From Sphingobacterium sp. UBA5670 (lineage in GTDB: Bacteria; Bacteroidota; Bacteroidia; Sphingobacteriales; Sphingobacteriaceae): a stretch of 9,122 nt of DNA. The position numbers and the translations under genes are program-made. The notes beneath the pieces are model-generated. The model saw nothing but the letters and a program-made list of their open reading frames with translations, ran no database searches and was not told the DNA's origin. Below are positions 1-6,605 of this stretch, piece by piece (within the stretch, counting starts at the first letter, position 1; each line of letters starts with the position of its first letter). The stretch spans positions 1 to 9,122 of the forward strand of contig NZ_DIIM01000027.1 of assembly GCF_002420705.1 (NCBI RefSeq), given 5' to 3'.

Positions 1-69
1 GGCTGAATAAAACAGACAAATTTGAAAAAAGCTGATCATAAGTAAGTGAATTATTTAACGAAATAAAAG

Positions 70-498
70 ATGAATATAGCAGTGATGAATAAAAAAAAGC
101 ACATTATCATGTTGTTATGTATGCTGTTTGGATTGACGGCATATAGTCAGAATAGCAAATATCAATTGTCAAGTCACATTCTGGATATTTCAAAGGGAAG
201 CCCTGCACCCGATGTTAAAGTTGATTTGGAGAAATTGATGCCTAACAAGCAATGGGTTACTGTGGCCAGTGAAAAAACGGATAACAACGGTCGCATCGGT
301 AATTTGCTGGAAACCGGTAAAGTAGACAATAAAGGAGTATATAAACTTAAGTTCTATACGGAAAGCTATTTTCTTACCCAAAAAATCGAAACATTTTACC
401 CATTCATTGAAGTCGTTTTTGAAATCAAAGACGATAAGCACTATCATGTTCCGATCACTGTAAGCCCATTCGGATATGCAACATACAGAGGTAGCTAG
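70..498 (+). CDS. Secreted 5-hydroxyisourate hydrolase (transthyretin-like)
   Basis: Predicted to hydrolyse 5-hydroxyisourate, the unstable product of urate oxidation, to OHCU in purine catabolism. The 142-residue protein carries the family signatures: LSSHILD (catalytic-type His36), GRIG (Arg75), HYHVPI (His126) and the C-terminal YRGS tetrapeptide (139-142). All residues known to matter in this family are therefore present. The N-terminus (MNKKK, a hydrophobic stretch, then AYSQ near residue 27) is a signal peptide, so the enzyme probably works in the periplasm, unlike the cytosolic forms. ATG 70 is the first start. ATG 85 (Met6) would give a more typical signal peptide beginning MNKKK and may be the true start. 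No other urate-pathway gene is visible. The next gene follows 38 bp downstream on the same strand, so co-transcription is possible although the functions look unrelated. Confidence 0.93.
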   Translation: MNIAVMNKKKHIIMLLCMLFGLTAYSQNSKYQLSSHILDISKGSPAPDVKVDLEKLMPNKQWVTVASEKTDNNGRIGNLLETGKVDNKGVYKLKFYTESYFLTQKIETFYPFIEVVFEIKDDKHYHVPITVSPFGYATYRGS

Positions 499-536
499 GT
501 AAAATGAAATAAGCGTAGAATCAGAAGATAATCTAT

Positions 537-1379
537 ATGACTATGAAGAGACTGTTTGATGAACTCGCATATGAAGTAAGCAAAATAACTACCGAAAAAT
601 ATAGCACAAGTTTTTCGCTCGGTATTTTGGCGCTAAAACCCCGCATTCGTAATAGCATCTATGCGATTTATGGCTATGTGCGGCTTGCTGATGAAATTGT
701 AGATAGTTTTCATGGGTATGATAGGAAGCGTCTTTTGGGACGATTGTATCTTGATACTAACCGTGCTTTAGAAGAAAGAATTTCCTTAAATCCAATTTTG
801 CAATCCTTTCAGGAAACTGTGCACAACTATAAGATCGACGTCGAGCTGATCAGCCAGTTTCTTCATAGCATGGAAATGGATCTGAATAAGGTTGACTATA
901 ATTCCGAAAGTTATAAAGAATATATTTATGGTTCGGCTGAGGTGGTAGGACTTATGTGCTTGCAAGTGTTTACAGAGGGAGATCGAAAGCAGTACGAAGA
1001 GCTTAAGCCTTTTGCAATGAAATTGGGATCAGCGTTTCAAAAAATAAATTTTCTACGAGATCTCAAACAGGATTACCATACACTTGGAAGAACCTACTTC
1101 CCCAATTTGGATATGACTGTCTTTGATAATACGATCAAAAGTCAGATAGAAAATGAAATTCATACAGAATTTAGGGAGGCGCTATCGGGAATCAAAAAAC
1201 TCCCAGCTTCAGCAAAGTTTGGGGTTTATCTTGCCTACAAATATTACCTTTCGCTATTCGCGAAGATCCGTAAAAAATCTTCAAAAGAAATTTTAGAGCA
1301 TAGGATTCGCATAACGAACACCCAGAAAGCGCTCGTGGCCCTTAAGAGCTATTTGCGTTACAAAATTGCTTATTTATAA
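537..1379 (+). CDS. crtB: Phytoene/squalene synthase family protein (CrtB-like)
   Basis: Likely condenses two prenyl diphosphates head to head (geranylgeranyl diphosphate to phytoene), the first committed step of carotenoid synthesis. Both aspartate-rich sites for magnesium-diphosphate are visible: DEIVD at residues 52-56 within YGYVRLADEIVD, and RDLKQD at 174-179 within NFLRDLKQDYHTLGRTYFP. YSTSFSLG near residue 22 and GSAEVVGLM at 132-140 also fit the family. At 280 residues it is full length for the bacterial enzyme. ATG 537 and ATG 543 are both possible starts; the second gives the more usual MKRLFDEL beginning. No promoter is seen in the 38-bp gap to the preceding gene, suggesting read-through. 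A phytoene desaturase, the usual neighbour of crtB, is absent from the window, so the product (phytoene or squalene-type) is assigned by similarity only. Confidence 0.88.
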   Translation: MTMKRLFDELAYEVSKITTEKYSTSFSLGILALKPRIRNSIYAIYGYVRLADEIVDSFHGYDRKRLLGRLYLDTNRALEERISLNPILQSFQETVHNYKIDVELISQFLHSMEMDLNKVDYNSESYKEYIYGSAEVVGLMCLQVFTEGDRKQYEELKPFAMKLGSAFQKINFLRDLKQDYHTLGRTYFPNLDMTVFDNTIKSQIENEIHTEFREALSGIKKLPASAKFGVYLAYKYYLSLFAKIRKKSSKEILEHRIRITNTQKALVALKSYLRYKIAYL

Positions 1380-1434
1380 AACAGCGCTACACTGCATTTC
1401 ACGATATTGTAGACAAGATTAAAAAAACTAATGT

Positions 1435-2357
1435 ATGAAAAAGATCTCAATTGCAGGGGGAAAGGTTTTATAGGTGGGTAACTTGTTTCACACCTTAGGA
1501 AAATTGGTTATCAGTTACACCTCCTTACGCGGACACCTAAAGACCAATCTGCAAGTGGCATAAAATATTTTGAGTGGGATCTGAAAAAAAGTTTCATAGA
1601 TATCAATGCCTTCGATGGGGTCGATACCATCATTAACCTCACTGGTGAGAATATAAGTGCAGGTCGATGGACTTCCTCACGTCGCCTTGAGCTTATCGAA
1701 AGTCGTGTATTATCATTGAATTTACTATTTGAATACGTCAAACGCCACGAGCTTAATATTGATAAAATCATTTCATCATCTGCGGTAGGTTATTATGGAG
1801 CATATACTTCGGATACCATCCTTTCTGAGGATTCTAGTAGTGGAAATGACTTCTTGGCTCATATTTGTAAGGTATGGGAAAAGGCTGCATGGCAGTTTGA
1901 AAGCTTGGGTGTCAAAACCATTATTTTACGGAAAGGTATTGTCCTAGGCCGAGATGGGGGAATGTATGCCAAGCTTGCTCCTTTAGCAAAACTTGGTATT
2001 AATGTTTCTCTGGGCGATGGAAAACAATATATTCCATGGATAGACATACATGATGTCGTACGCTTGTACGAATTTATACTTTATCGGACGGATATTCGGG
2101 GTGTGTATAATGCTGTTGCTCCACAACATATCACGATGAATGATTTTGCGTATGTGCTGCTCAGGTCATTTGGTAGGAGCAGCTTTTTGCCGAATGTGCC
2201 TGGTTTCGTTATTAAACTATTGTATGGTGATATGGCTGCTATGCTATTAAATGGTTCTCCTATAAGTGCCGAAAAAATTAGGAACAGAGGATTTAAATTT
2301 AATTATGATACCATTGCAAGATCACTAAACAATTGCAGTAAGTCATTCTTTATTTAA
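1435..2357 (+). pseudogene. TIGR01777-type NAD-dependent epimerase/dehydratase, broken near the N-terminus
   Basis: The ATG at 1435 starts MKKISIAGG, the beginning of a Rossmann nucleotide-binding loop, but the frame shifts at about 1462 and stops at TAG 1471. Restoring one base there (GGA-ACA-GGT in place of GGAAAGGT) regenerates GGTGFIGG. In that corrected frame a second lesion follows at once: TAA at 1479-1481 where a sense codon (for example CAA, Gln) is expected. From 1482 the frame is open to 2357, with family motifs NLTGENISAGRW, SSAVGYYG, LRKGIVLGRDGGM, YIPWIDIHDVV, and a DUF1731-like end containing the AAMLLNGSPIS and NRGFKFNY stretches. The restored length would be 307 residues, normal for the family. 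An internal start at ATG 1716 would give 213 residues but lacks the NAD-binding domain, so function is unlikely. The gene lies 55 bp after the CrtB-like gene. Decay looks recent because the remaining 875 bp carry no further lesion. Confidence 0.87.
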
Positions 2358-2494
2358 GTAGGTTGACTTGGTAGCTATCTTTTTATTTATTTCCACTGAA
2401 ATTGACGTATACCTTCATTCTTTTATAGTCAAAAATTAAACAGAAAGACAGCCTTGAATGCAGAAGTGGTGCGGCTTTATAAATTTCTTTTCTT

Positions 2495-2502
2495 TAGCTT
2501 TG
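2495..2502 (+). promoter_or_regulatory. Possible -7 promoter box for the Crp-family gene
   Basis: TAGCTTTG matches the Bacteroidota -7 consensus TAnnTTTG and lies 30 bp before the ATG at 2533. There is no proper -33 TTG; the nearest candidate is GTG at 2469-2471 with a 23-bp spacer. This is weak support. Confidence 0.35.
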
Positions 2503-2532
2503 TCGTTTACCAAAAATTGAAAATAACCTTTC

Positions 2533-3096
2533 ATGGATAATATCATCGCATCTATACGTAGGCATTTTGATATAAAAGAAGAGTCTTTAGAAATTTTGCT
2601 TAGCAATTTAAAAGAACTGAGTGTGCCCAAAAAGGCCATATTGATACAACCAGACAGAAGTGATCGGAATATTTATTTTGTAGAAAACGGAATTGCCCGC
2701 GCCTACACGGTACGCGATGGAAAAGAAGTTACTTCCTGGTTTAGCAAAGAAGGGGATCTACTTTATTCAACAAATAGTTTCCACGGACCCGTATCGGGTT
2801 ATGAGAGTGAAACAGTACAGATTCTTGAGGATTCGGTGTTATATTTTATGCCAATTGATCAGCTGGAAGTACTTTGTCGTAGTCATATCGATATTGCTAA
2901 CTGGATGCGGTATGTACATCAAAAAGCCTTTTTGGAGATGGAGCGCAGGTTAATCAATCGATTTTATCTTTCGGCCGAAAAACGTTACGAAGATTTTATG
3001 GCAAATCACTCAAAATTAATCCAAAGGGTAAATCTGGGCTATATAGCGTCCTATCTTGGCATATCTCATGTGACACTTTGTTCCTTGCGAAAATAG
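2533..3096 (+). CDS. Crp/Fnr-family transcriptional regulator
   Basis: A 187-residue regulator with an N-terminal cyclic-nucleotide-binding-like beta-barrel (about 25-120, with IYFVENGIARAY and SWFSKEGDLL), a connecting helix (about 125-150) and a short C-terminal helix-turn-helix (about 165-187, GYIASYLGISHVTL). This is the short Crp-like type common in Bacteroidota, in which the ligand is generally unknown; the canonical cAMP-binding Arg-Ser phosphate cassette is not obvious. The C-terminus reads VTLCSLRK, whereas relatives usually end with VTLSRIR plus a few residues, so the recognition helix is slightly divergent. ATG 2533 gives the expected N-terminus. A possible -7 box (TAGCTTTG, 2495-2502) lies 30 bp upstream. 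The neighbouring acyltransferase 77 bp downstream has its own promoter, so regulation of it by this protein is possible but not shown. Confidence 0.9.
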   Translation: MDNIIASIRRHFDIKEESLEILLSNLKELSVPKKAILIQPDRSDRNIYFVENGIARAYTVRDGKEVTSWFSKEGDLLYSTNSFHGPVSGYESETVQILEDSVLYFMPIDQLEVLCRSHIDIANWMRYVHQKAFLEMERRLINRFYLSAEKRYEDFMANHSKLIQRVNLGYIASYLGISHVTLCSLRK

Positions 3097-3121
3097 TGCT
3101 ATTTCTTTAACTACTTAAAAA

Positions 3122-3149
3122 TTGTTCAGCGGTAGATTGTCTATTTTTG
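3122..3149 (+). promoter_or_regulatory. Bacteroidota-type promoter of the acyltransferase gene
   Basis: TTG at 3122-3124 and TATTTTTG at 3142-3149, separated by 17 bp, match the primary-sigma consensus TTG-N17-23-TAnnTTTG of this phylum. The -7 box ends 24 bp before ATG 3174, leaving a short leader. The TTG at 3147-3149, the furthest upstream possible start of the downstream frame, lies inside the -7 box, which argues against translation starting there. Confidence 0.68.
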
Positions 3150-3173
3150 CATCTTAACCAAACTACGTTGAAC

Positions 3174-4328
3174 ATGCAAACCTCTACTTCTAATTTTGAT
3201 CAGCAAAGAATTGTCTGGGTTGATGTATTGCGTTTTATCGCTATAATTATGGTGATTGCCATTCACTGTTCCGATCCATTTAATGTGTCGCCCGAAGCGC
3301 GATCAAATCCGGATTTTAACTACTGGGGTGCTATATACGGCTCACTTCTCCGGGCCTGCGTGCCGATTTTTGTTATGATTACCGGGTTGCTTTTGCTTCC
3401 TGTCAAAATGAATATGGGTGACTTTTATAGAAAGCGTCTTCTGCGCATTACAGTTCCTTTTTTATTGTGGTCTGTACTGTACAACCTCTTTCCTTGGATT
3501 ACGGGTGTACTCGGTCTTCCCTCAACGATCATATCAGAAGTATTTGCCTATGCTCCGAAAGACGCTGCCCAAACTTTGGAGAGTGCGCTTGTTCAAATTT
3601 CTTTGATTCCAGTTAAATTTAATGTGTATACCGTGCCTATGTGGTATATCTATATGTTAATTGGCGTTTACCTTTATATGCCTTTCTTCTCTGCTTGGGT
3701 AGATAAGTCAACTCCAGGTCAGCAAAAAGTTTTTTTGGGAATTTGGATGTGCACGCTTTTTTTGCCTTATGTCTATTCATTTTATTCCAAAGAGCTATTT
3801 GGTCTCAGTGCTTGGAACAGTTTTGGTACATTCTATTATTTTGCTGGATTTAATGGGTATTTACTGCTTGGGTATATATTGACACATCGCTTCAAAGTAT
3901 GGTCCTTTCGCAAAACACTTTTGGTTAGTATACCCTTATTTGGTATTGGGTATGGAATCACATTTAGTGGTTTTAAATGGATGGTAGCCGATCCCAACTC
4001 TAGTGAGGACCAGATCGAACTGTTTTTCTTATATTGTTCGCCACAGGTACTAATGATGACATTAGCCATTTTTTTGTTGGTTCGAACCATTAAGTTGAAG
4101 TCACCAAAATGGAGAAGGCTGTTTTCAAATATTACAAAATGCGGTTTTGGAATTTATCTGATACATTATTTTGTTGTAGGTTTTGGTTATTGGCTCGCTA
4201 ACATATGTGCTATTCCGATATCGTTAAAGATCCCTGTTACTGCAGCTATTGTTTTCTTGGTCTCATGGGGTTTTGTCGCCTGTTCATATAAAATGATTCC
4301 TCGGGCATCAAAATGGATCTTTGGATAA
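3174..4328 (+). CDS. Acyltransferase-3 family integral membrane protein
   Basis: A 384-residue polytopic inner-membrane protein of the family (PF01757) that transfers acyl groups, usually acetyl, to surface sugars or similar acceptors. The family pattern is clear: DVLRFIAIIMVIAIHCSDPF with Arg20 and the putative catalytic His31, VPIFVMITGLLLLP in the second conserved helix, YRKRLLRITVPFLLWS after it, and GIYLIHYF near the C-terminus. About ten hydrophobic segments are spread along the protein. I chose ATG 3174 because the upstream TTG at 3147 falls within the promoter -7 box and would add only nine poorly conserved residues. The gene seems to be a single transcription unit with its own promoter. 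No polysaccharide or lipid biosynthesis genes lie nearby, so the acceptor cannot be inferred. WecH-like enzymes are the nearest well-known comparison, by type only. Confidence 0.88.
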   Translation: MQTSTSNFDQQRIVWVDVLRFIAIIMVIAIHCSDPFNVSPEARSNPDFNYWGAIYGSLLRACVPIFVMITGLLLLPVKMNMGDFYRKRLLRITVPFLLWSVLYNLFPWITGVLGLPSTIISEVFAYAPKDAAQTLESALVQISLIPVKFNVYTVPMWYIYMLIGVYLYMPFFSAWVDKSTPGQQKVFLGIWMCTLFLPYVYSFYSKELFGLSAWNSFGTFYYFAGFNGYLLLGYILTHRFKVWSFRKTLLVSIPLFGIGYGITFSGFKWMVADPNSSEDQIELFFLYCSPQVLMMTLAIFLLVRTIKLKSPKWRRLFSNITKCGFGIYLIHYFVVGFGYWLANICAIPISLKIPVTAAIVFLVSWGFVACSYKMIPRASKWIFG

Positions 4329-4434
4329 TCTGCTTTATAAAGTAAGCTAATGATTATTAGGTTGTGTGTTTTCCTGAAAAATAGGTTGCATCTAGATGTA
4401 GATAAATGAAAATAAATATATTGTATCTTTAGTG

Positions 4435-4971
4435 ATGGCTAAAAATAATGTATTTACGTTCAATCAGGTTTTACCATATCCCACAAGTTGGAGCCTCTTC
4501 ATTATTATTCCCTGTTTGATATGCTATAGTATCTTATACTATATTTTTTTTAAGGCAATATTCCATCTGTCGTTCATGATGTTTTTCATGCTCATCTACT
4601 TAGGTACATGTTATATCATTTTAAAAGCGCTCTCCGTACGTATGACAATTTGGTTTGATGAAGATTGTATGTATGTACAAAAAGGAAGTGGAACTCCGAA
4701 GAGGTTCTTAAAAAATAATATTTATGGATTTTATGCTTACAATTATGAAACCCAAGCAGCTACCTTAAAAACCTCAAAGATATATTTCAGGTTCTGTTTG
4801 ACAATTGGGAAAGATATTTATTTAAACGATGTCGAATATAAAAACAAATATGATGACATTAAGGGCAGCAATCTGAAGAAATTTCTCAAATCGGCACAAA
4901 CAGAATTCCACTTTTCGAAAACACCTAAAAACAGTCTTCAAAACATATATTGGTATTCCAATCAACATTAG
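4435..4971 (+). CDS. Two-helix membrane protein of unknown function
   Basis: I do not recognise this 178-residue protein. After a short polar N-terminus, two hydrophobic segments (about 19-38 and 43-66) form a likely helical hairpin. They are followed by a soluble, lysine- and tyrosine-rich region with alternating beta-type stretches (MTIWFDEDCMYVQKG, IYFRFCLTIGKDIYL) and a helical tail (SNLKKFLKSAQ). This layout resembles small bacterial membrane proteins with a cytoplasmic PH-like domain, but that is a guess from shape only. ATG 4435 is preferred; GTG 4432 sits directly before it. A -7-like TATCTTTA (4424-4431) is very close to the start and has no matching -33 element. The coding frame is AT-rich with many ATA and TTA codons. 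It converges with the FAS1 gene across a strong hairpin. Confidence 0.72.
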   Translation: MAKNNVFTFNQVLPYPTSWSLFIIIPCLICYSILYYIFFKAIFHLSFMMFFMLIYLGTCYIILKALSVRMTIWFDEDCMYVQKGSGTPKRFLKNNIYGFYAYNYETQAATLKTSKIYFRFCLTIGKDIYLNDVEYKNKYDDIKGSNLKKFLKSAQTEFHFSKTPKNSLQNIYWYSNQH

Positions 4972-5058
4972 GAGCGCTATTTTGGTTTGAGAAAAACGAA
5001 GTATACTAAATTTAATGAACGAATTCCTTATTGAAAACCGTTCGGATGGGAGGAAAGA

Positions 5059-5092
5059 ATAAAACGAGCAATGTTAATATTGCTCGTTTTAT
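5059..5092. terminator. Bidirectional intrinsic terminator hairpin
   Basis: Perfect 14-bp inverted repeat: ATAAAACGAGCAAT (5059-5072), a 6-nt loop, and its exact complement at 5079-5092. The arms are A-rich on the left and T-rich on the right, so either strand gives a GC-containing core followed by a U-rich run. It lies between two convergent genes (ending at 4971 and 5177), as expected of a shared terminator. Confidence 0.85.
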
Positions 5093-5130
5093 CATTATTA
5101 ACAGCACTTTGATGTGATAAGAAAACATCA

Positions 5131-5180
5131 TTGAATCTATGCTGACAATAAATAGTTGATTCTATGGTAACAATATTTAG
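5131..5180. repeat. Imperfect 25-bp tandem duplication at the FAS1 stop codon
   Basis: Two directly adjacent 25-bp units, 5131-5155 and 5156-5180, agree at 20 of 25 positions. Both start TTGA(A/T)TCTATG, share ACAATA in the middle and end in TAG. On the - strand the second unit includes the stop codon of the FAS1 gene (TAA, complement of 5177-5179), so the duplication spans the gene's end and its 3' untranslated region. Confidence 0.7.
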
Positions 5181-5743
5181 GGCATCAATACAGCATCAAC
5201 CACATGGATTACCCCATTGGATTGATTGACGTCAGCGACCGTTACCTTTGCGCTGTTGCCTTTTGCGTCTTTTACATATACATCGTTCCCTTTCATCCAA
5301 AAAGTAAGGTTGCCACCTTGCACTGATTTGGCTACGTAAGTTCCTTTACCATCTTTGATTGCTTTGGTGATCTGCGCGGCACTCCATTTTCCGGGAATCA
5401 CGTGGTAGGTCAATATTGAGGCTAATTGAGCCTTATTTTCTGGAAGCATTAAGTTATTTAGGGCCTCTTTGGGTACTTTAGCAAAAGCGTTATTGGTAGG
5501 AGCCAAAACAGTAAAAGGACCAGCTCCCTGTAAGGTTTCTACAAGGCCAGCAGCTTTTACTGCAGCAACCAAGGTAGTATGATCCTTGGAATTGACTGCA
5601 TTTTCAATAATGTTTTTGGAAGGATACATCGGTGCACCACCGACCATAACAGTTTTTTCCTTTGTTTGAGCCTGCCCCATGTAAGTGCTTCCCAATAGTG
5701 TTGCTGCAGTGGCAGCCGCCCATAAGATTGATTTAATTTTCAT
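5177..5743 (-). CDS. Secreted fasciclin (FAS1) domain protein
   Basis: A 188-residue exported protein with one FAS1 domain. Residues 1-26 are a signal peptide (MKIKS, an alanine/leucine core, then GQAQ). After a short linker the FAS1 domain runs from about residue 42 to the end, with the H1 box FTVLAPTNNAFAKVP (77-91), the H2-type segment ILTYHVIPGK (110-119) and the terminal GVIHVVDAVLMP (177-188). Single-domain FAS1 proteins are common in Bacteroidota and related to adhesion or matrix proteins, but their exact role is mostly unknown. No lipobox cysteine is seen, so it should be soluble in the periplasm or released. ATG at 5743 is clear, with an AAAGATC stretch just before it. It is transcribed alone, divergently from the 6019 gene and convergently with the 4435 gene. 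Confidence 0.93.
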   Translation of the reverse strand: MKIKSILWAAATAATLLGSTYMGQAQTKEKTVMVGGAPMYPSKNIIENAVNSKDHTTLVAAVKAAGLVETLQGAGPFTVLAPTNNAFAKVPKEALNNLMLPENKAQLASILTYHVIPGKWSAAQITKAIKDGKGTYVAKSVQGGNLTFWMKGNDVYVKDAKGNSAKVTVADVNQSNGVIHVVDAVLMP

Positions 5744-6018
5744 GATCTTTATTTTTTATCAGTTATTTAAAAGCTTTATATGATCATTTACGATGAAATG
5801 GAAAGCTTGGATTGCATTGAAAAATAAAATATGCTGATCATGATAAAATAGCGATTAGTAAATGAAAAAATTGATAAGAAAACTATAAAGCGGGTTTGTA
5901 TTTGATTTAAGCGGCGTTTGTCAAATTTATCAATTATATAGCTGTTAATCGGAAAAATGAGCTATGATATTAGATAAAAAATGTACGGAAAACATTTATA
6001 TTTGCAGCAATTATACAA
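5744..6018. other. AT-rich divergent intergenic region
   Basis: This 275-bp stretch separates the divergent FAS1 and Cys-motif genes and must hold both promoters. On the + strand TATATTTG (5997-6004) fits the -7 consensus TAnnTTTG, 14 bp before ATG 6019, but without a good -33 TTG. On the - strand TAAATTTG (complement of 5922-5929) also fits a -7 box, but it is 178 bp from the FAS1 start and lacks a partner. Two TGATCAT copies and two AAGCTT copies occur, without clear symmetry. I see no gene here. Confidence 0.5.
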
Positions 6019-6417
6019 ATGGATGTAAAAAGATTTAAATCGGGTACAATAGCTATTCTTTTGCTATGCTTCATGTTGATGAGCTTCAGCCGGATTTTTA
6101 TTTTGATAAGTTTTTATGCAAACCGTAGTGAAATTGTCAGCAACTATTGTGTAAATAAGCAAAATATTTCGTTACGCTGCGAGGGGAAATGTTTTTTGAT
6201 GCGTATGTTAAAAAAAGAGGCAGAGCGTGAAAAAGACGTTCACGAATATTTCTCAAAAATTCCAGTTATGCTTTGCCGCCATTATTTCCCAATAAATATC
6301 AGTAAAGCAATTGGATCAATACGTATAAATGAACGGTATAAAGCGCATGATACTTTATTTCGCAAGTTTGATTTTTTTAATAAAATACTTCGGCCGCCCA
6401 CGGCTTTGGCAGCATAA
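6019..6417 (+). CDS. Small Cys-motif (CxGKC) protein linked to a TonB-dependent receptor
   Basis: A 132-residue protein with one N-terminal hydrophobic segment (about 10-33), either a signal peptide or an anchor. It is followed by a cysteine motif: Cys44-Val-Asn-Lys, then Cys54-Glu-Gly-Lys-Cys58-Phe-Leu, then a charged helical stretch (KKEAEREKDVHEYF) and a C-terminus ending RPPTALAA. From memory, small Bacteroidota proteins with a CVN...CxGKCxL pattern and an HPP-like end often sit just before TonB-dependent receptors; I know of no assigned function. The clustered cysteines facing the periplasm suggest metal or thiol chemistry, which is inference. It precedes the receptor at 6602 by 184 bp on the same strand. 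ATG 6019 is the only good start, with TATATTTG 14 bp upstream as a possible -7 box. Confidence 0.8.
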   Translation: MDVKRFKSGTIAILLLCFMLMSFSRIFILISFYANRSEIVSNYCVNKQNISLRCEGKCFLMRMLKKEAEREKDVHEYFSKIPVMLCRHYFPINISKAIGSIRINERYKAHDTLFRKFDFFNKILRPPTALAA

Positions 6418-6497
6418 ATCTGCGTGATTTGTTTGGGTTTCATTCAAGTTGGACTCAACAGATCCTCTACTCTATAATCTTCACTTATTAGTTAGAA

Positions 6498-6605
6498 TTG
6501 AACTTAAGTCGACATCCTGCCCCGGTTTTTGCCGCTTTTGCTGGATATGGTTTAATTCTAATTTCACATTGGCTATTGGTCGAATTTAATTTATTACACT
6601 CTTGA
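6498..6605 (+). CDS. Possible 35-residue membrane peptide overlapping the receptor start
   Basis: In the 184-bp gap before the receptor, a TTG at 6498 opens a 35-codon frame starting MNLSRHPAPVFAAF, with one hydrophobic stretch (about residues 9-31). Its TGA stop (6603-6605) overlaps the receptor's TTG start (6602-6604), an arrangement that would allow translational coupling. There is no ATG and no clear ribosome binding site, and short frames like this arise by chance. I list it as a possibility only. Confidence 0.15.
   Translation: MNLSRHPAPVFAAFAGYGLILISHWLLVEFNLLHS

Noticed and set aside
190..447. Open frame on the - strand inside the hydroxyisourate hydrolase
   Set aside because: It lies wholly within a gene whose motifs are clear, and its translation shows no domain. 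The same reasoning excludes the - strand frames at 1511-1771, 1859-2047, 2436-2639, 3836-4090, 7184-7414 and 8432-8644.
1716..2357. A stand-alone 213-residue epimerase from ATG 1716
   Set aside because: The reading frame is already open and family-like from 1482; this ATG is only the first Met after the lesions, and the product would lack the NAD-binding fold.
2693..2953. Second + strand frame inside the Crp-family gene
   Set aside because: It is out of frame with a well-supported protein and has no recognisable features. The 3418-3606 frame inside the acyltransferase is rejected likewise.
3147..3173. Upstream TTG start for the acyltransferase
   Set aside because: The TTG is part of the -7 promoter box and adds only nine residues; ATG 3174 gives the normal family N-terminus.
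4389..4398. 10-bp palindrome CATCTAGATG upstream of the unknown membrane protein
   Set aside because: It is short, does not extend, and occurs once; not enough to call an operator.
5781..5842. Paired TGATCAT sites in the divergent region as an operator
   Set aside because: The hexamer TGATCA also occurs at 33-38 and inside the synthase gene, and the flanks of the two copies do not match.
5922..5929. - strand -7 box (TAAATTTG) as the FAS1 promoter
   Set aside because: It is 178 bp from the start codon and has no TTG partner at 17-23 bp.
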